A DNA stretch of 64,000 nucleotides from an uncultured Prevotellaceae bacterium (GCA_900315095.1 OMXS01000006.1:1-64000); one strand, 5' to 3'. Positions 15,579-25,214 are shown, counted from the stretch's first letter. The notes: generated from the letters alone by a model not told the origin. Program-made: numbers and translations.

Positions 15579-17789
15579 ATGAATATCGAGACACTCAACA
15601 GATGGCAGAAGTCTTTGCAGACAAGGTCGAGTCTTGCCATTATCGTTACGGCGGCTATTCTCATAGAACTAACCGTCGCAATACAGTATTGGTATGCCAA
15701 GCGAGGAATTGAGGAGGAGGTGGTGCGCCGTGCCAAGAGCGAACTGACTGTGGAAAGTCTCGAGATACAGAACGTGATGACTTCTGTGGAGGTGGGCGTG
15801 AAGAACCATGTATGGGTTATAGAGAGCATGCTCGAATATCCCGACTCGATGTACACCATAGAGTATCGTATTGTACACGAAAACGAGCAGATATGGGGAT
15901 GTGGTATCGCTTTTATTCCCGACTATTATCCAAGCAAGGGAAAGTGGTTTGAACCATACACGTCGCTTAACTTAGGAGAAAAAATCGTTAAGACGCAGAT
16001 AGGAGGACCCAACCACGACTATACTAAACTGGAGTTCTATAAACATAGTTTGGAGGGAGACTCCGCTTTCTGGAGTGAGCCTTACCTGGATCCCGATGGC
16101 GCGCGAGGGATGGTTACTACATTTTCTATGCCTGTTCATGACAAGACAGGGCGCGTTGTGGCCGTGGTGGGAGCCGATGTTGCGCTCGACTGGCTCTCGG
16201 ATGTTGTAGATGCAAACAACGCATACGAGTCGTCTTACGAAATGATTATCTCACGCAATGGATTGCTGATGGCAAGTCCCGTAGAGAGTCTGGTGATGCA
16301 ACGGAATATTCACGACATAGAACTTGGAAAGAAAGACACTTCTCTGAGCAGGTTTAATGAACAGATGAAGTCGGGAAAACACGGTCAAACAATACTTACA
16401 GATGAGAACGGCGTGAAGAATTATGTCTTCTTTGCTCCGATAAAAGGCAATACAGGATGGTCAATGGCGGTGGTTTGTCCTGACAAGGAGATTTATTCAT
16501 CATTGCGTAAGGTGGGATTATATCTTACTCTGTTGATGCTTGCAGGTCTTGCTCTTCTCACCTTGATAGTGGTGCGCACAATTCATGGCTTCAAAAAACT
16601 CCAGCGGGCGAATGCCGACAAGGAGAGTATAGACAAAGAATTGCATATTGCAAACGCCATTCAGATGGGCATGTTGCCTAAGGTTCATTCGCATTATCCC
16701 GATAGCGACGATATTGAGGTCTATGGCTCTCTTGTGCCTGCAAAGGTGGTGGGAGGTGACCTGTACGACTTCTTCATACGAGATGAGAAACTGTTCTTCT
16801 GCATAGGTGACGTTAGCGGAAAGGGTGTGCCAGCATCACTTGTGATGTCGGTTACGCGAACCTTGTTCAGAACACTCTCTAACCACGAGACGTTGCCTGA
16901 TCGTATTGTTGATCGTCTTAACGACACTATGGCAGAGATGAATGAGACCAACATGTTCGCCACTATTTTTGTTGGTGTGCTCCATATTCCTACAGGTAAG
17001 TTGCAGTATTGTAATGCAGGACATTGCCCGCCGTTATTGATTGGCAACGGAGTGTCAAAACTTAATGTCATTCCAAATATTCCTGTGGGCTTTATGGCAG
17101 GGAAAAAGTTTGTCTCTCAGGAGATAATGATAGAGCCGGAAACCACGATATTCCTATATACCGACGGACTAACAGAGGCAGAGAACTCATCTCATGCCCA
17201 GTTCGGTGTAAAGAGAGTGGTTAATGAGGCGGAGAGGATCATTGCTAACGGCAACATCAATCCTAGCGAACTCATCAAACAGATGTCGGATGCTATGCAT
17301 GAGTTTGTTAGTGGAAACGAACAAAGTGACGACTTAACGATGCTTGCGGTTAAATACACCAAGCAGCAAGACACGAAAGAGTTGAGGCGTAATATTGTTT
17401 TGCCAAACGATGTTGAAACCATCACCAAGCTTCACCCATTCATAGAAGAGATAGGGGAGAAGCTTGAACTGAGTCCCTCGCTGACGATGAAGCTGAACCT
17501 CGCTGTTGAGGAGGCGGTAGTCAATGTTATGAACTACGCTTACCCTGAAGGCACTTACGGCGAAGTCGCTATTGATGCGATGGCAGACGACAAGCAGCTG
17601 CAAATAATACTGACAGACTGCGGAGTTGCATTCGACCCAACCGAGAGCAAGGAGGCAGACACCACGCTCTCTGCCGATGAAAGGCCTATCGGTGGATTAG
17701 GAATACATCTCGTAAGGCAGATAATGGACTCTGTCAGTTATGAGCGAACGAATGATAAGAATGTGCTCACGCTGGTAAAGGTGTTGTGA
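15579..17789 (+). CDS. Membrane SpoIIE/RsbU-type phosphatase fused to an anti-sigma-like HATPase
   Basis: 736 residues. A membrane segment (about 18-38) is followed by an extracytoplasmic Cache-like sensor (about 45-305), a second membrane segment (about 311-332), a PP2C/SpoIIE phosphatase (about 360-600) and an RsbW-like HATPase_c domain (about 610-736). Phosphatase motifs: VVGGDLYDFF, IGDVSGKGVPASLVM, YCNAGHCPPLL, FLYTDGLTEAEN and DDLTMLAVK. HATPase motifs: LNLAVEEAVVNVMNYAYPE and GGLGIHLVRQIMD. It should sense a ligand outside and control the phosphorylation of a STAS partner; the next gene encodes one. Sensor ligand unknown. Confidence 0.9.
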   Translation: MNIETLNRWQKSLQTRSSLAIIVTAAILIELTVAIQYWYAKRGIEEEVVRRAKSELTVESLEIQNVMTSVEVGVKNHVWVIESMLEYPDSMYTIEYRIVHENEQIWGCGIAFIPDYYPSKGKWFEPYTSLNLGEKIVKTQIGGPNHDYTKLEFYKHSLEGDSAFWSEPYLDPDGARGMVTTFSMPVHDKTGRVVAVVGADVALDWLSDVVDANNAYESSYEMIISRNGLLMASPVESLVMQRNIHDIELGKKDTSLSRFNEQMKSGKHGQTILTDENGVKNYVFFAPIKGNTGWSMAVVCPDKEIYSSLRKVGLYLTLLMLAGLALLTLIVVRTIHGFKKLQRANADKESIDKELHIANAIQMGMLPKVHSHYPDSDDIEVYGSLVPAKVVGGDLYDFFIRDEKLFFCIGDVSGKGVPASLVMSVTRTLFRTLSNHETLPDRIVDRLNDTMAEMNETNMFATIFVGVLHIPTGKLQYCNAGHCPPLLIGNGVSKLNVIPNIPVGFMAGKKFVSQEIMIEPETTIFLYTDGLTEAENSSHAQFGVKRVVNEAERIIANGNINPSELIKQMSDAMHEFVSGNEQSDDLTMLAVKYTKQQDTKELRRNIVLPNDVETITKLHPFIEEIGEKLELSPSLTMKLNLAVEEAVVNVMNYAYPEGTYGEVAIDAMADDKQLQIILTDCGVAFDPTESKEADTTLSADERPIGGLGIHLVRQIMDSVSYERTNDKNVLTLVKVL

Positions 17790-17845
17790 GGTGATGGGTG
17801 TTGGGAAGCTTAACGTGTGAAACTTATAACTAATAACAAATAAAT

Positions 17846-18148
17846 ATGAAAACGACTTTTAAAGTAGAAGACAACGAATTTGTGATGTACTTAGAGGGAA
17901 GGCTTGACACAGCCGCAAGTTCGCAGGCAGAAAAAGACCTGCGTGCGCTTTACGATTGTGAGGGCCACGACATAGTACTCGACTGTACCGATCTCGAATA
18001 CATCTCTTCTAGTGGCTTGCGACTCTTCCTTAACGTGTTGAAAAACGCTCACACAAAAGGAAGCTCCGTATTCATCAAAGGTATAAATGATGATATACGG
18101 AGCGTATTGGAGATGACTGGTTTCAACAGTCTCTTTCAGTTCAGGTAA
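17846..18148 (+). CDS. STAS-domain anti-sigma factor antagonist
   Basis: 100 residues with the SpoIIAA/RsbV fold pattern: an N-terminal strand, DIVLDCTDLEYISSSGLRLFLNVLK with the conserved Ser pair that is phosphorylated, and a C-terminal helix. It lies 56 bp downstream of the phosphatase/HATPase fusion on the same strand. The two genes form a partner-switching module in which the HATPase can phosphorylate and the PP2C domain dephosphorylate this protein. The downstream target is not in the window. Confidence 0.92.
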   Translation: MKTTFKVEDNEFVMYLEGRLDTAASSQAEKDLRALYDCEGHDIVLDCTDLEYISSSGLRLFLNVLKNAHTKGSSVFIKGINDDIRSVLEMTGFNSLFQFR

Positions 18149-18157
18149 GCAGTTTCG

Positions 18158-19876
18158 CTATCTTCCGAGCCTTGCCTCAACAACGTTGACAACATAGTCG
18201 CCTAACTTCTCGCACTCGCTTACGAGGTCGGTGTACATGGTGCCAACAGAGTAGTCGTACTCATGTTCGTTGATGGCGCGAATGTTATCTTCCTTCAGTC
18301 GGTCGCGCATGCCATTGATTTCATTCTCTATGCGGAATGTTTCATTGATGTCTTGTTCCTCACGTCTGCCCTGCATTACGCGGTTCATCTGCGTCAGCGA
18401 GTCGTCTGTGAGTTGAATAATATTGTGCAAATCGGCATATTGCTTTTCCGTGAAGTCTTTGTTCGACTGCTTGCGGCGGTTCATGGTTCTTGCGAGGTTA
18501 TAGCATGAGTCGCCAATAGACTCTATCTCGCTTATCTGTCGCATCATCTGGCGAATCTTCTGCTTAGTGTCGTCAGACAGATGGGCGTCGCTCACCTGCT
18601 CGAGGTAGCGCGCAATTTCTATTTCCATGTTGTCAGATATTCCCTCGTATTTCTCTATGCGCGCATAGAGTTTTGCAAACTTCTCGTTATCTTTCTCTCC
18701 AAGCAGTTCGCGCACCATTCCGAACATGCGCTGAATGCGCGTGCCGAAGAGTGCAATCTCTTTCTGTGCCTGATAAACCGCGATTTCCGGAGTCTTGATG
18801 ATACCGCTCTGGATGTACATGAGGCGCTCTTCCTCTTCTTCATCATTTTGTTTGGACTTGATGACGCGGCAAACCAGTTTCTCAATTTGCGGTATGAACC
18901 AGATGAGAATGCCTGTGTTTACAAGATTGAAGCATGTGTGGAATGCTGCAAGTACAAAACTTAGCTTGGCAGAGTTGGCGAAGAAAGCGGCATCGCCGGC
19001 TGCCTCTTTTGTCATTGTGACGTCATAGCCAACCAAATTGCACACGAAGTCGACAAACGGGCGGAACACGATTAGTATCCAGAACACTCCGAAGAGGTTG
19101 AAGAACATGTGCGCAAAGGCTGCCCTTCGTGCCTGGGTTCCAGCAGAGAGTGCAACAATATTAGATGTAACGGTGGTACCGATGTTCTCTCCCATAACGA
19201 GTGCGATGCCCTGATAGATGGGCAGCACGCCGCTTGAGCAGAGAATCATGGTGATTGCCATTACTGCTGCCGACGACTGGACGCACATCGTTAGCACGCC
19301 TCCAATTACCAGAAACAGGAGAGTGGTGAGGAAACTCTGAGGATCGAATGAAGAGAAGAACGCCAGTACCGACTCGTTCTCTCCAAGATTAAGGTCAATA
19401 CCCGTTTGTCGCAAAGTGCCCAGGCCAAGGAACATGAAGGCGATACCAAAGAGGAAGTCGCCAATCACGCGGTTTTTCTTGCGGTATATGAGTATTATAG
19501 CGATGAAGAATGCTGGATAAACGAAATTGGTGATGTTAAACGAGAATCCAGCAGACATTATCCACGCCGTTAGTGTGGTACCGATGTTGGCTCCCATGAT
19601 GACCGAAATGGCCTGCGCCAGCGTGAGAAGTCCTGCCGAAACAAACGATACTGTCATTACCGTTGTGGCTGTTGACGACTGTACTGCTGCCGTCACTCCC
19701 ACGCCTGTGAGCATTCCCGTGAAACGGTTTGTGGTCATAGCGCCGAGCACGTGGCGCAACTGCGGACCTGCCATTTTCTGTAATGCGTCACTCATGGTCT
19801 TCATACCATACATCAGCAGCGCAAGCGATCCTAAAAGTCTTAAAAACAATAAGAAGTAACTCTGTGAATTGTCCAT
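18158..19876 (-). CDS. Na+/phosphate cotransporter family protein with PhoU-like tail
   Basis: 572 residues. The N-terminal half has 8-9 membrane segments and the duplicated NptA/PNaS signature: QSSTATTVMTVSF...GANIGTT and again QSSAAVMAIT...GENIGTT. The C-terminal 200 residues are helical and PhoU-like. It should move phosphate with sodium across the inner membrane. It converges on the STAS gene with a 9-bp gap, so the two terminate towards each other. Confidence 0.93.
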   Translation of the reverse strand: MDNSQSYFLLFLRLLGSLALLMYGMKTMSDALQKMAGPQLRHVLGAMTTNRFTGMLTGVGVTAAVQSSTATTVMTVSFVSAGLLTLAQAISVIMGANIGTTLTAWIMSAGFSFNITNFVYPAFFIAIILIYRKKNRVIGDFLFGIAFMFLGLGTLRQTGIDLNLGENESVLAFFSSFDPQSFLTTLLFLVIGGVLTMCVQSSAAVMAITMILCSSGVLPIYQGIALVMGENIGTTVTSNIVALSAGTQARRAAFAHMFFNLFGVFWILIVFRPFVDFVCNLVGYDVTMTKEAAGDAAFFANSAKLSFVLAAFHTCFNLVNTGILIWFIPQIEKLVCRVIKSKQNDEEEEERLMYIQSGIIKTPEIAVYQAQKEIALFGTRIQRMFGMVRELLGEKDNEKFAKLYARIEKYEGISDNMEIEIARYLEQVSDAHLSDDTKQKIRQMMRQISEIESIGDSCYNLARTMNRRKQSNKDFTEKQYADLHNIIQLTDDSLTQMNRVMQGRREEQDINETFRIENEINGMRDRLKEDNIRAINEHEYDYSVGTMYTDLVSECEKLGDYVVNVVEARLGR

Positions 19877-19906
19877 ATTAATTATAGCGTTAATGATTTC
19901 TCTGTT

Positions 19907-22180
19907 CTACAATAATTCGTTATTCCCCAACATTGCCCATTCGTAGGTGTATTTCTCGTCGGCCTCGTCGGCGTTCTCTACCGTTTTCAGCCCTTGTGCC
20001 TGTGCTTTGATGTCGAGAAGAGCTCCAACAGACAGACGCGCCTGCAGCTTGTGTAACAACGTCTCCACCGATTTGCTGTCGGCACCCCTCAGGGTTTGGG
20101 CGGTGAATGGCATCTCAAGCCATATTATCTCGCGCTTGCTCACGTCGAGCACTCCGAACACAAGTCCTTTAGAGAGGTTGCTCTCGCTGATGCGCACCAT
20201 GTGTTGCACGCATGAAGGGTCGTAGGCAACGCCTGTTGACTCTGATATTTCCATTGGATAGGCAGAGTTCATCCATCCCACCACGAGATTTGGGGACAAT
20301 CCTCCTGTTGAGTAGGCGTTGCATGTAAACGTTGCATATTTTGCGCCTGCGGCTTCAAGTTCTGGCAACGAAAGTTCGATATATTCGGCTGTGCCCGTCA
20401 TTTCTGGTATCGAACGTATGTCGCCAGAGTGTTTTGCACCCACGCATGTCAGCGAGTAGTAAGCGCATTCTGCTATACTTCCGTCAGGCATAGATATTCG
20501 GCAACTAAGGTCCATGTCAAGAGGCTGGGCGTGCAATCCCTTTCCCCATTGCAGGAATAGTCTTACGGCATCGCCTTCTACGTGGAATCGAGTTCCCATC
20601 AGAGCACATGACGTGTCTTGTATTGTTGTTGAACGGTTGCCCACGCTCACGGGTATATCGTAAAGTGAGGGATCGATGTATATAGTCTTTGCCTCTGTCT
20701 TTTGTGATGCGTAGCGCCTTGCCATAGCCTTATTTATCGTGTCACTCACGGCTTTCTGCATGTCCGCAAGAGTCGCTTCGTCATAAAGCGACAAAAGTTT
20801 GTTGGGCTTGACAATATGAGTCACACCTGTCAAGGGGTGCGCTATGCGGTCTTCGTTAGGGTCGAAATAATTGATAGCCGCATTACCTAAGGATATGAGT
20901 AGGCGGCTGGGTATCTTGTCGGTAATCTCATCAAATGATGCAATCACCTTGTCGCTTCCGAAGCGCAGCATCGTGGCGAAAAGGCAGCGGGCAAATAGTC
21001 CTGGACGCTCTTTCAGCATAGCAAGGGCTTTCTCGCCGTTGTTCTCCTTTCGTGCCTTATCCAGTTGACCTTGCCACGTTTGGTAGTTGTGCTTGTAGAA
21101 CACATCTAGAATCTCTGCAAGATGCTCGAAACCGCTCTTGCGTGAATACTCTCCCAGTCGCAGGGCACGAATCATGCGCACCCACATTCCGCGTTTGGGG
21201 TTCATCTCTTCTGCTGCCTGACGCGCCGACATCGGGAGCGCATTAATCCATGCTGCCGTACGAAGACATGCCTTGCGGTCATATTTCAGTTTCAGTTTCG
21301 CCTTCATTTCTGTTGCGGCATCGGCACTTCTGTCGAGCGGGCCCCATATATGCGAGTACATCTTGCGTGCATGAGCCACAAGAGTCTTTGGCTCTATTAT
21401 CTGCGCATGTCCTGTCTTCTCATACCAGAGGAAACGCAAAATGTCGGTAGGCGACTTCATGAATGAGGCTGCCTCGTCGCTTCTGTCGTTTTCAACAAGA
21501 GTCTTTACCACAATCATGGCAGTCTCCTTCATCGATATCTGAGCATCGTCAGGCAAAGGAAACTCTCCAACAAGTGTCTTGAGCGAATCCCTTTGTGTCG
21601 CGTCGAGAGGTGTGGCGGATGATAGCAACGAACAGAACAGTTTCTTCATGTCGTCGAGAGTGAAGAGACGTAGTTCCTTTAAGTTGCTTCCCTGACCTTT
21701 GTAAACAAAGTTGGCTGTTCTGAACTGTTTGCCGCAGAAGGGGCAACCGTTATAACGTTCAAGCGGAAACGTGCCTTCGGGTATGAGATGTCCGCAGGGT
21801 AGGGTGGTTCCTTTGAATCCCGCTTCTTCCCCGAAGATGTTTGCTATGAATGTGATGATATGGTCGGCAAGGGTCTCTCCGGTTGGAATGTTCCATTGCT
21901 TCACGAGCGGAGCCCAATTGAGGTTCACGCCCATCACGTCGTTGATACATTCTGTAATTTCTACAAGGCGGTCGGCGCTAACTTTATTTAAGGCGTGCAG
22001 AAGTGCCTCGCTAACGGTGAAGCCATTCTCCTTTAGTCGAGCTATGAACGCCAGCACGGGCATTGATGTTATCAAGCTGTCATTACCGCCATGCGCCGCT
22101 AGAGGCACTTCCTCGCTGTCTATGTCGAGGAAGACTGCCTTGTAGCGTAATGCAACCTTTATAAGGTTTTTGGTGGTCAT
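19907..22180 (-). CDS. Large RING-like protein (MXAN_6230/SCO0854-like)
   Basis: 757 residues, cytoplasmic, no signal peptide. Residues about 129-149 read CGH followed by CPFC, i.e. a Cys-x-His...Cys-x2-Cys zinc pattern of RING type. The middle is helical. The C-terminal 230 residues hold strands with LFLQWGKGLHAQPLDMDLS, a TerD-like pattern seen in stress-response proteins. From memory this matches the MXAN_6230/SCO0854 RING-domain family, of unknown function. A TATCTTTG promoter box (22313-22320, minus) leaves an untranslated leader of about 130 bases. It stands alone between the phosphate transporter and the mannan cluster. Confidence 0.8.
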   Translation of the reverse strand: MTTKNLIKVALRYKAVFLDIDSEEVPLAAHGGNDSLITSMPVLAFIARLKENGFTVSEALLHALNKVSADRLVEITECINDVMGVNLNWAPLVKQWNIPTGETLADHIITFIANIFGEEAGFKGTTLPCGHLIPEGTFPLERYNGCPFCGKQFRTANFVYKGQGSNLKELRLFTLDDMKKLFCSLLSSATPLDATQRDSLKTLVGEFPLPDDAQISMKETAMIVVKTLVENDRSDEAASFMKSPTDILRFLWYEKTGHAQIIEPKTLVAHARKMYSHIWGPLDRSADAATEMKAKLKLKYDRKACLRTAAWINALPMSARQAAEEMNPKRGMWVRMIRALRLGEYSRKSGFEHLAEILDVFYKHNYQTWQGQLDKARKENNGEKALAMLKERPGLFARCLFATMLRFGSDKVIASFDEITDKIPSRLLISLGNAAINYFDPNEDRIAHPLTGVTHIVKPNKLLSLYDEATLADMQKAVSDTINKAMARRYASQKTEAKTIYIDPSLYDIPVSVGNRSTTIQDTSCALMGTRFHVEGDAVRLFLQWGKGLHAQPLDMDLSCRISMPDGSIAECAYYSLTCVGAKHSGDIRSIPEMTGTAEYIELSLPELEAAGAKYATFTCNAYSTGGLSPNLVVGWMNSAYPMEISESTGVAYDPSCVQHMVRISESNLSKGLVFGVLDVSKREIIWLEMPFTAQTLRGADSKSVETLLHKLQARLSVGALLDIKAQAQGLKTVENADEADEKYTYEWAMLGNNELL

Positions 22181-22312
22181 ATATTATTATATAATAAGGT
22201 AATTGAGAAACTAAAAAGGACGAGGCCGAAACCCCACATGATTTGAAGTAAGTCTCTCTTGGACCTTGTTAGTTTTTATCAAGATGTTAGCTTTAACTAC
22301 ATCAATGCCCTG

Positions 22313-22320
22313 CAAAGATA
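22313..22320 (-). promoter_or_regulatory. -7 box for the RING-like gene; long leader
   Basis: TATCTTTG on the minus strand followed by GCAGGGC. The predicted 5' leader (22181-22305) includes GTGGGGTTTCGGCCTCGTCC near its 3' part; no riboswitch class recognised. Confidence 0.5.
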
Positions 22321-22449
22321 CAACTTTTTATTCGATTTCCAACACGACATAGCGATTTTTTTGATGAAATACACATTATTATATATTATATGATACCTTG
22401 TTGAAAAAAAGTGATACATAAGTAGTTCTTTGATTTGAAGATAATTCAT

Positions 22450-22457
22450 TACCTTTG
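22450..22457 (+). promoter_or_regulatory. -7 box for the secreted esterase gene
   Basis: TACCTTTG lies 27 bp before the ATG at 22484, with CTTTGATTTG about 15-20 bp upstream as -33 element. Confidence 0.65.
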
Positions 22458-22483
22458 CGACTAAATATTTAATAACTTATACA

Positions 22484-23380
22484 ATGAAAACAATCTTTAC
22501 AACAATTCTCTTATGCTTTGCCACGTTGGCAATGGCGCAAACAAAGTCGTTAATAGTTGAAGAGGGAGGAACAGGCGCATACAAGGCCATAATGAAAGAA
22601 GAGGCCTCGCTGAAGGCGCATACCGTTTTCGTTCCGCAAGACCTAGCACCTTTCGGCAAGAAGAACCTGCTGCCTGTGCTCGTATGGGGCAACGGAGCAT
22701 GTACCGACTCTCCTTGGGAACATTTCAAGTTCCTGAACGAGATAGCATCACATGGCTATATCGTTGTGGCTACTGGTTATATCCCCATGAAGGAGGAACC
22801 GTACCACGGACCTATGTCAACTACTCAGCAACAGATAGAGTCAATCGATTGGGTGATTGCGCAGAACGCCGACCCAGCATCACCTTATTACCAGAAAATA
22901 GACGTGAAGAAAATCTGCGCGGCAGGAATGTCATGCGGAGGATTACAGACTCTTTACAACTGCGCCGACCCGCGCATCTCCCTGCTCATGATTTGCAACA
23001 GCGGACTCTTCAAGGTGGAGAACGAGATGACTGCCGTTGGTGGAATGCCTATGCCAAAGAAGTCGAAACTCAACGAAATACACGCTCCGATAATATACAT
23101 CCTTGGCGGCAAGGAAGATATCGCTTATGAGAACGGAATGGATGATTTCCATCTCATCAGTCATGTACCGGCATGCGCTACGAACTTCCCTGTTGGTCAC
23201 GGCGGAACCTATCGTCAGCCTCATGGAGGAGAGTTTTCTGTTGTGGCACTTGCTTGGCTCGACTGGCAATTTAAGGGTGACAAGAAAGCCGCCAAGATGT
23301 TCAAAGGCGACAAGTGCGGACTCTCAAAGCGAGATGGATGGACCATAGAGAAAAACAAGATGTTCAGCAAACTGAAGTAA
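22484..23380 (+). CDS. Secreted alpha/beta hydrolase (esterase-like)
   Basis: 298 residues with a signal peptide (MKTIFTTILLCFATLAMAQ). The fold is alpha/beta hydrolase: PVLVWGNGAC oxyanion region, GMSCGG nucleophile elbow (Ser about 150), ILGGKEDIAYENG with a candidate acid, and VGHGGTYRQPHGGEFS with the His. This resembles dienelactone-hydrolase or PET-hydrolase-like esterases. Next to mannan genes it may remove acetyl groups, but this is inference. A hairpin terminator follows at 23399-23447, so it is its own transcription unit. Confidence 0.82.
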   Translation: MKTIFTTILLCFATLAMAQTKSLIVEEGGTGAYKAIMKEEASLKAHTVFVPQDLAPFGKKNLLPVLVWGNGACTDSPWEHFKFLNEIASHGYIVVATGYIPMKEEPYHGPMSTTQQQIESIDWVIAQNADPASPYYQKIDVKKICAAGMSCGGLQTLYNCADPRISLLMICNSGLFKVENEMTAVGGMPMPKKSKLNEIHAPIIYILGGKEDIAYENGMDDFHLISHVPACATNFPVGHGGTYRQPHGGEFSVVALAWLDWQFKGDKKAAKMFKGDKCGLSKRDGWTIEKNKMFSKLK

Positions 23381-23398
23381 TCTGCAATACTTTCTAGT

Positions 23399-23447
23399 CG
23401 TCCGCAGGCTCTTCCGTATATTAGGAAAGTCTGCGGACGATTTCTTT
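23399..23447 (+). terminator. Hairpin terminator after the esterase gene
   Basis: CGTCCGCAG (23399-23407) pairs with CTGCGGACG (23431-23439) and is followed by ATTTCTTT. Confidence 0.75.
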
Positions 23448-23480
23448 GTCAACACCTGCATTATCGAGAATCATTATATT

Positions 23481-23590
23481 GAGGTGTCAGGAAGCACTTC
23501 TGAGATGGTCAGATATATACATCTGAGGTGGTCAGGAGGCACAAGTGAGGATGTCAGGAGATACAAGTGGCAAAATCGGCAAGCACATCT
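23481..23590. repeat. Degenerate 22-bp tandem repeats, five units
   Basis: Units at 23481-23501, 23502-23524, 23525-23546, 23547-23568 and 23569-23590. Consensus GAGGTGGTCAGGAGATAC then AAGT. It fills part of the 23381-23749 gap, which has no gene. The same unit occurs at 35480-35541 in the opposite orientation. Confidence 0.8.
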
Positions 23591-23649
23591 TAAACATCTA
23601 CATGTTTGTTTTATATGCAAGAATAGTATAAAATATTGTCAATAAAGTA

Positions 23650-23681
23650 TTTGTCGGACTCGCAGAAAATGCTTACTTTTG
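23650..23681 (+). promoter_or_regulatory. Promoter of the GH5 mannanase gene
   Basis: TTTG (23650-23653), 20 bp gap, TACTTTTG (23674-23681). The leader to the ATG at 23750 is about 60 bases. Confidence 0.75.
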
Positions 23682-23749
23682 CAGCCGAAGAACATGTTTC
23701 TTCAGGCTAGAGCATATTTTTTACTGAATTAAACAACAAACAAAACCTT

Positions 23750-25033
23750 ATGAAAAAAACTCTAACGCTGATAATTACTACACTTATCGCATGCACGGCA
23801 ATGGCTAAATCGCAATTTGTAACGGTTAAGAACGGTCACTTCGAGCGTGACGGCAAACCATATTATTATGTAGGAACAAACTTCTGGTATGGTGCCATTC
23901 TCGGTAGCGAAGGGCAGGGTGGAGACCGCCAACGACTTCTTCATGAACTAGACCAGTTGAAGGCAATGGGCATCGACAACCTGCGCATTCTCGTTGGAAG
24001 CGATGGCGAGCGCGGAGTGACTACAAAGGTAGAGCCCACTCTGCAGGTGGCACCTGGAGTATATAATGACACTATACTTGCAGGACTCGACTATCTGCTC
24101 ATGGAGATGGGCAAGCGAAAGATGGTGGCTGTGCTCTATCTGAACAATTCGTGGGAATGGAGTGGCGGCTACGGCTTTTATCTGGAGCATGCAGGCGAGG
24201 GCAAGGCGCCACGCCCCAACGAGGTGGGATACTCAAAGTTTATGAATTTCGTCAGCAAATACGCCTCTTGTGAGAAGGCTCATCAGTTGTTCTATCAGTA
24301 TGTGCGCGACATCATCGGCCGCACTAATAGATACACGGGCAAGAAATACACAGAAGACCCAGCCATCATGTCGTGGCAAATAGGCAACGAGCCGCGCGCC
24401 TTTAGCGAGGAGGCAAAACAGCCCTTTGCCAAGTGGCTGGCAGAGGCGTCGGCGCTGATTCGCTCTCTTGACAAGAACCACCTTATATCCATTGGCTCTG
24501 AGGGCAGTTGGGGATGCGAGAACGACATGTCGCTCTATGAGCAGATATGCTCCGACAAGAATATCGACTACATGAACATACACTTGTGGCCATACAACTG
24601 GGGATGGGCTCATGAGCGCACGCTGAAGAAAGACCTCCAGAAGAGTTGTGACAACACAAAGGCTTATATCGACGAGCATCTTGTACTTGCAGGTAAACTC
24701 AACAAACCCGTTGTGATGGAGGAGTTTGGCTTCCCGCGCGATGGTTTCTCGTTCTCACAAGAGAGCACCACAATTGTTCGTGATGCCTACTATCGCTTTG
24801 TCTTCGGACTTGTGGCAGACAACGCCCTCTCAGGAGGCCACTTTGCAGGTTGCAACTTCTGGGGATGGGGCGGCGATGCCAATCCCACTCACCAGCAATG
24901 GCAAGTGGGTGACGACTATACAGGCGACCCAGCACAGGAGGCACAAGGCCTGAACTCCGTTTTTTCTACCGACCTCAGCACGATAGAAGTAATCCGTGAG
25001 CAGGTGGCACGCATAGGTAGTGCAGGGAAGTAA
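23750..25033 (+). CDS. Secreted GH5 beta-mannanase (GH5_7-like)
   Basis: 427 residues with a signal peptide (MKKTLTLIITTLIACTAMA). Catalytic residues: acid/base Glu 214 in WQIGNEPRAF and nucleophile Glu 325 in VVMEEFGFP. The start FVTVKNGHFERDGKPYYYVGTNFWYG and the NIHLWPYNWGW segment are typical of GH5_7 endo-1,4-beta-mannanases. It should cut mannan backbones in the periplasm or outside the cell, upstream of the GH26-GH130 pathway. Confidence 0.92.
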   Translation: MKKTLTLIITTLIACTAMAKSQFVTVKNGHFERDGKPYYYVGTNFWYGAILGSEGQGGDRQRLLHELDQLKAMGIDNLRILVGSDGERGVTTKVEPTLQVAPGVYNDTILAGLDYLLMEMGKRKMVAVLYLNNSWEWSGGYGFYLEHAGEGKAPRPNEVGYSKFMNFVSKYASCEKAHQLFYQYVRDIIGRTNRYTGKKYTEDPAIMSWQIGNEPRAFSEEAKQPFAKWLAEASALIRSLDKNHLISIGSEGSWGCENDMSLYEQICSDKNIDYMNIHLWPYNWGWAHERTLKKDLQKSCDNTKAYIDEHLVLAGKLNKPVVMEEFGFPRDGFSFSQESTTIVRDAYYRFVFGLVADNALSGGHFAGCNFWGWGGDANPTHQQWQVGDDYTGDPAQEAQGLNSVFSTDLSTIEVIREQVARIGSAGK

Positions 25034-25133
25034 ATACGTATTAACTGATTAAAAATGCTGACATTTTAACACGAATGTCAAGATAGTATCAATAAAGGTC
25101 AATAAAAGATAGTTCTTTTGTTGACCTTTTTAT

Positions 25134-25141
25134 TATCTTTG
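25134..25141 (+). promoter_or_regulatory. -7 box for the 314-residue secreted protein
   Basis: TATCTTTG followed by GCACCC, 73 bp upstream of the ATG at 25215. TTTTGTTGACC upstream is closer than the usual spacing. Confidence 0.55.
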
Positions 25142-25214
25142 CACCCGAAAATTACTGCTACATTTTTGTGCTAATAATAGTAACCATTTATATAACAATT
25201 AAAACTTAACAATT

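Noticed and set aside
22181..22312. Possible riboswitch in the leader of the RING-like gene
   Set aside because: The GC-rich stretch near the 3' end does not match a riboswitch class I know, and no downstream metabolic gene supports it.
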